Shown here one piece after another: positions 14,004 to 20,712 of a DNA stretch of 23,281 nucleotides. The stretch is taken from the NCBI GenBank assembly GCA_900771325.1, contig CAAGNN010000017.1:1-23281 (forward strand), in the 5' to 3' direction. Every line of letters starts with the position of its first letter. Position 1 is the first letter of the stretch. The notes below the pieces were generated by a model, which worked only from the letters and a program-made list of their open reading frames with translations, had not been told where the DNA came from and made no database searches. This DNA is from Kiritimatiellia bacterium (GTDB taxonomy: Bacteria; Verrucomicrobiota; Kiritimatiellia; RFP12; DVOR01). A program made the translations under genes and the position numbers.

Positions 14004-14016
14004 CGCTACGCGCTAG
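13961..14016 (+). terminator. Two hairpins at the end of the ABC ATPase gene (possible terminator)
   Basis: CTTGCGCC/GGCGCAAG (13961-13968 and 13974-13981, five-base loop) lies inside the last codons. CTAGCGC/GCGCTAG (14000-14006 and 14010-14016, loop TAC) spans the stop codon. Neither is followed by a T-run, so intrinsic termination is uncertain. They sit between convergent genes, where a terminator is expected. Confidence 0.4.
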
Positions 14017-14045
14017 ATGACAGATGACGGATGAGAGATGACAGA
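14011..14045 (-). repeat. Heptad tandem repeat, CTGTCAT type
   Basis: Read on the minus strand: CTGTCAT, CTCTCAT, CCGTCAT, CTGTCAT, then CTAGCGC, which is an arm of the adjoining palindrome. It lies in the 59-bp gap between the convergent ABC ATPase and TPR-protein genes. The units fit or nearly fit the CTRWCNN consensus of the other heptad blocks. Confidence 0.8.
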
Positions 14046-14062
14046 AGGGGCCTTCCGGCCGC

Positions 14063-16207
14063 CTAGTCCTTCGGTGGCGTAAAGCCCGGCGGAAGGGTGT
14101 GGTAGGCGCGGACGTGGCGCTTGAGGTTGACCCCTTCGCGGGGGAAGCCGGCTTCAATGAGGAGATTGCCGTAGGCGATGGCGTAGTCCTCGCAGCGCTC
14201 GGGGTCGTCCTGGGCGTGGCGCGCAAGGAGGGCTTCGACGAGGACCTGCGCGGCGGTGAGGCCCTCGGTGCGGCGGCCAGACTGGAGGGTCACGGCGCGG
14301 GCGAGGGAGAAGCGCAGGGGCAACTGCTCCAGGAAGGGGAGGTCGGGGTCAGCCGCCAGGGCGCGGTGGAGGATCTGCTCGGCCTCGGCGTAGTGCTTGT
14401 TCTCGATGAGGTAGTCGGCGTATTGGCTGAGGTAGGCGGGCTGCTCGGGGTAGAGCGCTTCGACGAGCGCGTAGAAGGGGCGAGCGCGCTCGGGGGTGGC
14501 CGAGGATTGGGCAATCTTGGCGGCGGCCAGGAGGTCGGACCAGTGGGGCTTGGCCAACTTGAAGGCAGAGAGGTAGGCGGCGAGGGCCTTGTCGTGCTCG
14601 GCAAGGGTCTCCCAGGCGCGGGCGGTGGAGAGCTCGCGGTCGGCCAAGGCCTGGAGGAAGGGGTCCTGACCGTTGATTTCGTTGGCCTTGGCGTAGTCGC
14701 CGCGCAGGGCGGCGATGCGGCCTTGGCGGAGGACTTCGAGGACGGGATTGAGGTCAGCGGCGAGCGCCTCGGGCACGTGGAACCAGGGCATCTGGGTGTC
14801 GACGTGGTCGGCGAAGGCGCGGCAGAGTTCGCGGACGTTGTCGCGGTTGAAGAGGAGCTCGCGGGCGTGGGCGGGCTCGTTGCGCGGGAGCTTGGCGGGG
14901 ATGGGCTCGGCGAGGGCGCTTTGGAGCTTGGCCGCATCGTCGACCAGGCAGCTGGAGAGGAGGGTGATGGGGGCGCCGAGGCGGAAGAGCTCGAGGCAGC
15001 GGGCAACCTCCGGGCGGTCGGCAATGGCCGAGAGAGCGTCGAGTTCCAGGGTGATGGGGGCGCGGGAGGCGACGAGCTGCCAGTGGTTCGGGCCGGTGCA
15101 CCAGAGCTGGAGGTGCGGGAAGCGGACCTGGAGGAGGGCGAGGCGCTCGAAGAGCATCCGCGCGTCGAGGGCGTGGGCATCGAGGGCGTAGATGAGCAGG
15201 CCGTCGGGCTTGAGGTGGTCCTGGGCGGCGGAGAGGGCGCCCGAACCGAAGAAGTCGCGCTCGCTGGCGAGGTAGGCGGGCGGGAGCTCCACCCAGAGGG
15301 CGTCGTAGAGGCCGGCTAGCTTGCCGGTTTCGTAGGTGGAAAGGAGCGGGGCGGCCTCGAGGTCTTGGGCGCGCAGGGCGATGCGGGCGTTCGGGGCCGG
15401 CTTGAGGAGGGTGGGAAGCAGTTGGGCGAGCGCGCGGGGGGCGACGTCCATCCCGGCCTTGACGAGGAGGCGGCCGTCGCAGAGGCGGACACCCTCGGTG
15501 CCGCGGCCGGTGTAGAGGCAGTCGCGCGCGGCGATGGGGGCGAAGGGGTTGACTTCGCCCAAAGGCTCTTCGGCGATGAAGGTAAGGTTGCCAAACCAGA
15601 CGAAGCCGGCTAAGAGGGTGAGGAGGCCCGAGAGGATGCGCGCCAAAAGTCGGCGGCAGACGCAGAGGAGCCAGAGCGGCGCGCCAAACATCAGCCCGGC
15701 AATCGTGGCCGAGAGGAGGGGCTGGGTGGGCACGCGGCCGAGGAGGAGGGGGACCAGGATGAGCCCGCAACAGCCGCCGCAGAAGATGGCCAGGCGGCCG
15801 CGCTCGCGCGTCTCGCCCGCCCAGAGCACCGGGATGGCGATGACCGCAGGGGCAAGGAAGAGCCACGCCCGGCCGAGGACGAAGGCGCGCCACTGCGCGT
15901 AGGTGGCCACGGCGCTCAGGCCCAGCTGCGTCCAAGCGTGGACTTCGCGCGCCAGGTTGCCCAACGCGCCACAGGCCACGCACGCGACGATGAGCGCTAA
16001 GAGCGCGCGGCTGCGCGGACCCGGGGCGAAGCGCTTCTCCCGGAAGCGCCACGCAAGCCAGGCCGCGGCCACGCCGAGGGCGCAGGCGGGCAGGATCACG
16101 GGCAGGAAGAGGGGCAGCTGGCCGGACCAGGCGCGCAGGAGGGCGTTGGCCGTGGCCGCGAAGAGGGTCATCAACAGGGGCAGGAGGAAGCAGAAGGTCA
16201 GGTGCAT
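14063..16207 (-). CDS. Membrane protein with spermidine-synthase-like and TPR regions
   Basis: A 714-residue protein of unknown function. About six or seven hydrophobic helices fill residues 1-225. A soluble stretch (about 240-430) with the pattern YDALWVELPPAY, a phenylalanine-rich FF segment, LKPDGLLIY and NHWQLVAS resembles the methyltransferase-like domain of membrane-bound spermidine synthase homologues, but I see no intact SAM glycine motif. The remainder (about 485-690) has helical repeats with TPR-like A/Y/A spacing, such as PEQPAYLSQYADYLIENKHYAEAEQIL. It begins 15 bases after dnaE and lacks a ribosome site, so it is likely coupled to dnaE. Its codon bias continues that of the dnaE 3' end. 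Polyamine synthesis is not supported. Confidence 0.8.
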   Translation of the reverse strand: MHLTFCFLLPLLMTLFAATANALLRAWSGQLPLFLPVILPACALGVAAAWLAWRFREKRFAPGPRSRALLALIVACVACGALGNLAREVHAWTQLGLSAVATYAQWRAFVLGRAWLFLAPAVIAIPVLWAGETRERGRLAIFCGGCCGLILVPLLLGRVPTQPLLSATIAGLMFGAPLWLLCVCRRLLARILSGLLTLLAGFVWFGNLTFIAEEPLGEVNPFAPIAARDCLYTGRGTEGVRLCDGRLLVKAGMDVAPRALAQLLPTLLKPAPNARIALRAQDLEAAPLLSTYETGKLAGLYDALWVELPPAYLASERDFFGSGALSAAQDHLKPDGLLIYALDAHALDARMLFERLALLQVRFPHLQLWCTGPNHWQLVASRAPITLELDALSAIADRPEVARCLELFRLGAPITLLSSCLVDDAAKLQSALAEPIPAKLPRNEPAHARELLFNRDNVRELCRAFADHVDTQMPWFHVPEALAADLNPVLEVLRQGRIAALRGDYAKANEINGQDPFLQALADRELSTARAWETLAEHDKALAAYLSAFKLAKPHWSDLLAAAKIAQSSATPERARPFYALVEALYPEQPAYLSQYADYLIENKHYAEAEQILHRALAADPDLPFLEQLPLRFSLARAVTLQSGRRTEGLTAAQVLVEALLARHAQDDPERCEDYAIAYGNLLIEAGFPREGVNLKRHVRAYHTLPPGFTPPKD

Positions 16208-16222
16208 AGGCGTGGGGGAGGG

Positions 16223-19200
16223 TTAGGCGTTGTGGGGGACGTAGCGGGCGCGTCGGTTGCGCTTGGGGTCGCCGAAGATGTCGTGGCTGCGCAGGGTGTA
16301 GGTGATGGCGTTGTGGCCCCAGAGGGCTTCGAGCGCGGCGATGCACTCGGCGGTGGGGTTGACGGCCCAGGTGGGGTCGGGCTCGATGGTGGCCGAGCGG
16401 TTGCCGGGCAGGTCGAGCGTCAGGGAGATGGGGTAGCCGCCGGGGTGGTCGGAGAGGATGGCGCGCAACTTCTCCATCTTCTGGGAGGAGGGGACATCGT
16501 TGTCGACACGGCAGTGAATGCGCAGGTTCTTGGCGAAGATGCCCGGCGCGTCGGCCAAGGCGTAGAGCTCGTTGCCGAAGATGACCGACTCGCGGCCCTC
16601 CTCGCACTTCACTTCGCCGCAGACGAGCACCGGGGTGTCGACCTCCAGGAGGGCCTGGTTCTTCTCGTAGGCATCGTTGAAGGTGAGGATCTTGACGGTG
16701 CCGGTGCCGTCTTCGAGGGTGAGTTCGGCCCAGGGCTTCTTGGTCTTCTTGGAGATGGCCTTGCGCACGGCGGTGAGAATGCCGGCCACGCGGACGCTGT
16801 CACGGTCGCGGCAGGCGGGGAAGCGCTCGGCGGTGACGGTGCGGAAGGAGCGCACGAGGGTGCGATAGCGGTCGACGGGGTGGCCAGAGAGGTAGACGCC
16901 CAGGAGTTCGCGCTCGCCCTGGAGGCGGTCCTTCTCGGAGAGGTCGGGGGCGGGCGGCAGGGTGTCGGCCTCGGCGGCGGTGTCGTCGGCCATCAGGTCG
17001 AAGAGGGAGCCTTGGCCGGAGGCGGAATCGCGGTCGGCCTGCGCCACGCGCGAGAGGGCGAAGTCGATGCCCGCGAGCATTTGGCCCTGGGTGGCCTCGG
17101 TGAAGCAGGCCATCGCCCCGGAGCGGATGAGCGCTTCAATGGCGCGCTTGCTCACCAGCAGACGGTTCTCGTTGGCGGCCTTGGCCTGGGCGTTGCAGAG
17201 GCGCTTGCAGAAGTCCACGAAACTCTTGTAGGGGCCGTTCTTCTGACGCTCGGCCACGATTTGGTCACCGGCGGCGGCCCCGACGTTGCGGATGGCGCCC
17301 AGGCCGAAGCGGATGGCCGCCTTGCCTTCGGGCGAGAAGTGGCAGCGCGAGGCATTGACGCTGGGCGCGAGCACCTTGAGCCCCATATCCGCCGCGGCTG
17401 AGACGAGGGCCGGCATCTTGTCGAAGTTGCCGATTTCCGAGGAGATCTGCGCGCACATGAAGTCGGCGGGGTAGTGCGCCTTGAGGTAGCCGGTCTGGTA
17501 GGCCACGTAGGCGTAGCAGACCGAGTGGGACTTGTTGAAGGCATAGGAGGCGAAGGCGCGCCAGTCGCCCCAAATCTTCTCGGCGAGCTTGGTGGCGGCG
17601 GCATCGTCCGCGCAGTGCTTCATAAACTCGGGGTTCTTCTTGCAGCCATCGAGGAACTTGACGTAGAGCTTCTCCATCGTCTCGATCTGCTTCTTGCCCA
17701 TCGCCTTGCGCAGGGAGTCCGACTCGCCGCGCGTGAAGCCGCCGAGGAGGCGCGAGAGGAGCATCACCTGTTCCTGGTAGACGGTGATGCCGTAGGTCTC
17801 CTTCAGGTATTTCTCCATCAACGGGTGGTCGTAGGTGATCTTCTCCTCGCCGTGTTTGCGCTTGATGAAGGAGGGGATGTAGGCCATCGGCCCGGGGCGG
17901 TAGAGGGCGTTCATTGCCACCAGGTCCTCGAAGCGGTTAGGCCGCAGGGAGCGCAGGTGGGCCTTCATCCCATCCGATTCAAACTGGAAGAGGCCGTCGG
18001 TCTCGCCACGCGAGAAGAGCTCAAAGGTCTCTTTGTCATCGAGCGGGATTTGGCTCATCTCGATACGCTCGCCGTGCGATTCCTGGATGGACTCCAGGCA
18101 CGCCTTGAGCACCGAGAGGGTCTTCAGCCCCAGGAAGTCCATCTTCAGCAGGCCAATCGGCTCGACGAAGTGGCCGTCGTACTGCGTAGTCATCAGGCTC
18201 TCGCCGGCCGTCGGCACGATGGGGATAGTCTCCATCAACGGGTCGCGGCTGATGATGATGCCGCAGGCGTGCACGCCGATGTTGCGCGTGGTCCCTTCCA
18301 ACCGCATCGCTAGCTCGAGGATCCGCCGCTTCATCGGGTCGTCGCCATCGAGCACCTCGGCCAACTTGGGGTTCTCCTTCAAGGCCTTGGCGAAGGTGAT
18401 CTTGGGCGTATCGGGCACCAACGCGGCCAGGGCGTTGGCCTCGTTGAGCGGGTAATCGAGCACGCGGCTGACATCCTTGATGGCGCTCTTGGGGGCCATA
18501 ATGCCGAAGGTGGCGATGTGGCCGACGTGGTCGGTGCCGTACTTTTGCGTCACCCACTCCAACACGCGGCCGCGGCCGTTGTCATCGAAGTCCACGTCAA
18601 TATCGGGCATCGAGATACGGTCGGGGTTCAGGAAGCGCTCGAAGAGGAGGTCATACTTCGTGGGGTCCACGTCGGTAATCCCCAGGGCGTAAGCCACGGC
18701 GCTACCGGCCGCACTGCCGCGCCCGGGGCCGACGATGACGCCAATCTCGCGCGCGGCCGAGATGTAGTCCTGCACAATCAGGAAGTAACCCGGGAAGCCC
18801 ATCTGCTTGATGGTGTTGAGCTCGAAGTCGATGCGCTCTTTGATCTCCTCGGTCATCGCCTCGCCGGGCCAACGCTTGGCCGCGCGCTCCCAGGTGAGGT
18901 GGGCGAGGTAGTCGCTCTCGAGCTTGATACGCAGCACCTTGTCGTAGCCGTCGAACTTCTCGTAGCGGGTGAACTCCTCGCGTAACGCGGCCTCGGGGAA
19001 CTGTTGGGCGTAAGCCTCCTCGGTGCCGAAGCTCTCGGGGATCGGGAACTTGGGCATAATCGGGTCGGAGTTCAGCTGGAACTCCTCGACCTTGTCGGCA
19101 ATCTCGACGGTGTTATGCAGCTGCTCGAGGTTGTCGGGCAGGTTCGCGCACATCTCCTCGTAGCTCTTGAACCACTCCTGCTGGGTGTAGCGCAGACGCT

Positions 19201-19972
19201 TCTCGTCATCCAACTTCTTGCCCGTGCTCACGCACAGCAGCACATCGTGCGCCTCGCCATCCTCCTTGAGCAGGAAGTGTACATCGTTGGTGGCAATCAC
19301 CTTCACCCCGTGCTTGCGCCCCAACTCCAGGATAGCCGCATTCACCCGCTTCTGCCGCTGATAGAGCTCCGCGCGCTCCTCCTCCCCAAAGCCGCGCACC
19401 TCCGACTTGTGCAGCATAATCTCCAGGTAGTAGTCCTCCCCAAAGACCCCCTTGAACCACTCAATCTCCGCCTCGGCCTCCGCGATGCGCCCCTCGTCAA
19501 TCAACTGCGGCACAATCCCCGCAATGCACGCCGAAGAGCAAATCAGCCCCTCGTGATAGCGCTCGAGCAGCTCCTTGTCAATGCGCGCGCGGCCGTAGAA
19601 GCCCTCGATATGCGCAATCGAAATCAGCCGCAGCAAGTTGTGGTAGCCCGTCAGATTCTTCGCCAGCAAGATGAGGTGGTTGCCGCTGCGCACCGTGCGG
19701 TCCAAATGCCCCAACTTCGCCACATACGCTTCGCACCCCAGAATTGGCTTGATCCCCTCCTTGCGGCACGTATCGTAGAAGGCCTTCAGCCCGTACAAGT
19801 TCCCGTGGTCGGTAATCGCGCACGCCCGCATCTTCAGCGCCTTCGCGCGCTTGACCAACGCCGGCACCTGGCACGCCCCGTCCAACAGAGAGTAGCCCGT
19901 GTGCACATGCAGGTGGACAAATGGCACCAACTCGGGCTCCGACGCGCCCGCCGCGTTCGCTTCTTCACTCAT
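16223..19972 (-). CDS. dnaE: DNA polymerase III alpha subunit
   Basis: A 1249-residue replicative polymerase of the DnaE1 type. The N-terminal PHP domain has intact metal ligands (HLHVH at 20-24, ITDHGNLYG at 53-61). The polymerase core includes PGRGSAAGS (416-424) and PDIDVDFDD with catalytic D457 and D459 (E. coli D401 and D403). Helix-hairpin-helix and beta-binding regions follow, then an OB fold around 1055-1135 (VRVAGILTAVRK to VKILTFNDAYEK). There is no 3'-5' exonuclease insertion as in PolC and no intein. The start at ATG 19972 fits the PHP domain and the -10 box nine bases upstream; the longer frame upstream reads through heptad repeats. Its third codon position drifts from mainly G-ending to over 80 percent C-ending along the gene. 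Confidence 0.97.
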   Translation of the reverse strand: MSEEANAAGASEPELVPFVHLHVHTGYSLLDGACQVPALVKRAKALKMRACAITDHGNLYGLKAFYDTCRKEGIKPILGCEAYVAKLGHLDRTVRSGNHLILLAKNLTGYHNLLRLISIAHIEGFYGRARIDKELLERYHEGLICSSACIAGIVPQLIDEGRIAEAEAEIEWFKGVFGEDYYLEIMLHKSEVRGFGEEERAELYQRQKRVNAAILELGRKHGVKVIATNDVHFLLKEDGEAHDVLLCVSTGKKLDDEKRLRYTQQEWFKSYEEMCANLPDNLEQLHNTVEIADKVEEFQLNSDPIMPKFPIPESFGTEEAYAQQFPEAALREEFTRYEKFDGYDKVLRIKLESDYLAHLTWERAAKRWPGEAMTEEIKERIDFELNTIKQMGFPGYFLIVQDYISAAREIGVIVGPGRGSAAGSAVAYALGITDVDPTKYDLLFERFLNPDRISMPDIDVDFDDNGRGRVLEWVTQKYGTDHVGHIATFGIMAPKSAIKDVSRVLDYPLNEANALAALVPDTPKITFAKALKENPKLAEVLDGDDPMKRRILELAMRLEGTTRNIGVHACGIIISRDPLMETIPIVPTAGESLMTTQYDGHFVEPIGLLKMDFLGLKTLSVLKACLESIQESHGERIEMSQIPLDDKETFELFSRGETDGLFQFESDGMKAHLRSLRPNRFEDLVAMNALYRPGPMAYIPSFIKRKHGEEKITYDHPLMEKYLKETYGITVYQEQVMLLSRLLGGFTRGESDSLRKAMGKKQIETMEKLYVKFLDGCKKNPEFMKHCADDAAATKLAEKIWGDWRAFASYAFNKSHSVCYAYVAYQTGYLKAHYPADFMCAQISSEIGNFDKMPALVSAAADMGLKVLAPSVNASRCHFSPEGKAAIRFGLGAIRNVGAAAGDQIVAERQKNGPYKSFVDFCKRLCNAQAKAANENRLLVSKRAIEALIRSGAMACFTEATQGQMLAGIDFALSRVAQADRDSASGQGSLFDLMADDTAAEADTLPPAPDLSEKDRLQGERELLGVYLSGHPVDRYRTLVRSFRTVTAERFPACRDRDSVRVAGILTAVRKAISKKTKKPWAELTLEDGTGTVKILTFNDAYEKNQALLEVDTPVLVCGEVKCEEGRESVIFGNELYALADAPGIFAKNLRIHCRVDNDVPSSQKMEKLRAILSDHPGGYPISLTLDLPGNRSATIEPDPTWAVNPTAECIAALEALWGHNAITYTLRSHDIFGDPKRNRRARYVPHNA

Positions 19973-19981
19973 AACGCCGGA

Positions 19982-19990
19982 AGTATAGCA
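19982..19990 (-). promoter_or_regulatory. Extended -10 promoter of dnaE, probably leaderless
   Basis: On the minus strand TGC-TATACT (19990 to 19982), identical to the parA extended -10 word, ends nine bases before ATG 19972. Transcription would start about two or three bases before the start codon. No Shine-Dalgarno sequence is possible. The -35 position falls within a heptad block. Confidence 0.55.
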
Positions 19991-19991
19991 A

Positions 19992-20022
19992 AAGGATAAC
20001 CGATAGGCGATAGACGATAGGC
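19992..20022 (-). repeat. Heptad tandem repeat, CTATCGC type, at the dnaE promoter
   Basis: On the minus strand: CTATCGT, CTATCGC, CTATCGG, TTATCCT. It begins immediately upstream of the dnaE extended -10 and occupies the -35 zone. Together with the plus-oriented block at 20097-20118 it forms inverted arms about 75 bp apart. The bases between the arms show no gene. Confidence 0.85.
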
Positions 20023-20096
20023 GTGAATGCTGGCGCCAGAGGTGGAAGGCCCGGCCCAACCTCACCGGCTTGCCCGTCTCGGAACGCGCTTCCCGT

Positions 20097-20118
20097 TTAT
20101 CGCCTATCGCCTATCGTA
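20097..20118 (+). repeat. Heptad tandem repeat, CTATCGC type, opposite orientation
   Basis: TTATCGC, CTATCGC, CTATCGT in a row on the plus strand, inverted relative to the block at 19992-20022. It ends seven bases before the tRNA terminator hairpin, so it would be the first sequence after termination on the minus strand. Confidence 0.8.
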
Positions 20119-20124
20119 ATAGAA

Positions 20125-20156
20125 CAAGTCCGCCGAGGGGGACCTCGACGGACTTG
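20125..20156 (-). terminator. Terminator of the tRNA-Met/tRNA-Asn operon
   Basis: A 14-bp stem with a single G-U pair (20125-20138 and 20143-20156) and a four-base loop, five bases after the CCA end of tRNA-Asn. On the minus strand it is followed by TTCTATT, a weak T-rich tail. It separates the tRNA operon from dnaE. Confidence 0.75.
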
Positions 20157-20160
20157 AAGC

Positions 20161-20235
20161 TGGCTCCAAAGGCAGGATTCGAACCTGCGACCAAGTGATT
20201 AACAGTCACCTGCGCTACCACTGCGCCACTTTGGA
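20161..20235 (-). tRNA. tRNA-Asn (anticodon GTT), CCA encoded
   Basis: Cloverleaf by eye on the minus strand: acceptor TCCAAAG pairs with CTTTGGA, discriminator G, genomically encoded CCA at 20161-20163. The D-arm GCGC/GCGC is intact. The anticodon loop reads CTGTTAA within stem GGTGA/TCACT, giving GTT. The T-arm GCAGG-TTCGAAT-CCTGC is canonical. It is the second gene of a two-tRNA unit, 21 bases after tRNA-Met. Confidence 0.97.
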
Positions 20236-20256
20236 AGAAAGTGGGCTTTCCGGAGT

Positions 20257-20332
20257 TGGTGGCGGGTGAGGGTCACGATCCCCCGACACGCGGATTATGA
20301 TTCCGCTGCTCTACCAACTGAGCTAACCCGCC
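20257..20332 (-). tRNA. tRNA-Met (anticodon CAT), elongator type, unusual T-loop
   Basis: A complete 76-base cloverleaf: acceptor GGCGGGT/ACCCGCC, A73 and encoded CCA; D-arm GCTC/GAGC with the standard AGTTGGTA loop; anticodon stem GCGGA/TCCGC with loop ATCATAA, anticodon CAT. G1-C72 pairing and the lack of three G-C pairs in the anticodon stem rule out an initiator. The T-stem GGGGG/CCCTC is fine, but the loop reads ATCGTGA instead of TTCGANT: positions 54, 58 and 60 are all changed. A lysidine-type tRNA-Ile is an alternative reading of the CAT anticodon. Confidence 0.92.
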
Positions 20333-20350
20333 AATCGGAAAACGCCGCAC

Positions 20351-20380
20351 ATTATAGAGCACTCCGTGCACCAAAGTCAA
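20351..20380 (-). promoter_or_regulatory. Sigma-70 promoter of the tRNA operon
   Basis: On the minus strand TTGACT (20375-20380), an 18-bp spacer and a perfect TATAAT (20351-20356). The predicted start is about 12 bases before the 5' end of tRNA-Met. Directly upstream lies an A/T-rich patch (AAAAAAGGC on minus), compatible with an UP-like element. It indicates that a normal housekeeping sigma factor operates in this genome. Confidence 0.85.
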
Positions 20381-20416
20381 GCCTTTTTTCGCGGCTGGGT
20401 GAAAAAGAGGGATGAG

Positions 20417-20444
20417 CGGCTAGCGGTTAGCGTTTAGCTGCTAG
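20417..20444 (-). repeat. Heptad tandem repeat, CTAACCG type
   Basis: On the minus strand: CTAGCAG, CTAAACG, CTAACCG, CTAGCCG. This is the same sub-family as the block at 274-308 near parA. It lies about 36 bp upstream of the tRNA -35 box. The region 20333-20712 as a whole holds this block, the tRNA promoter, array 4 and a terminator, and no gene that I can support. Confidence 0.85.
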
Positions 20445-20491
20445 TAAATGACGGTCGGCGCGCGCCACGACAAATCAGCCACTGCCTCCCA

Positions 20492-20601
20492 GCCCATCCG
20501 CCCCTGGTCCAGGGTCAACCCGGGGCGGATCCACCTCGAACCCGGGGCGGGTCGGGGGTCAACCCGGGGCGGATCGAGGGTCAACCCGGGGCGGATGCGA
20601 A
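20492..20601 (+). repeat. 22-bp tandem repeat array (array 4, four units)
   Basis: Four 22-bp units begin at 20514, 20536, 20558 and 20580, each with AACCCGGGGCGG. A degenerate inverted half unit (ATCCGCCCC at 20496-20504) precedes them. No hairpin head is present on either side, unlike the other three copies. It lies between the tRNA promoter and the terminator of the large secreted-protein gene. Confidence 0.9.
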
Positions 20602-20646
20602 GGAAGGGCGTGGCAGGGGAGAACTAGCCTTCAGATAAGGGAGACT

Positions 20647-20675
20647 CGAGCCAGGCGGGGTAGAGGCCTGGCTCG
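20647..20675 (-). terminator. Hairpin terminator candidate after the large multidomain gene
   Basis: Perfect 10-bp arms CGAGCCAGGC and GCCTGGCTCG (20647-20656 and 20666-20675) around a nine-base loop, 38 bases downstream of the stop codon of the minus-strand gene at 20713. The downstream tail on the minus strand (AGTCTCCCTTATCT) is only moderately T-rich. Confidence 0.6.
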
Positions 20676-20712
20676 GCCACCAGAGCCCGGTCAAAGGAGC
20701 CGTTTCGATGGC

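Noticed and set aside
14063..16207. Calling the TPR membrane protein a spermidine synthase
   Set aside because: The similarity is confined to the later half of the Rossmann-like domain and I cannot find the glycine-rich SAM loop or the catalytic aspartates.
16202..17401. Plus-strand open frame of 399 codons opposite the dnaE 3' end
   Set aside because: It arises from the very C-biased third positions of dnaE; the product is repetitive G/V/E/A without a fold signature.
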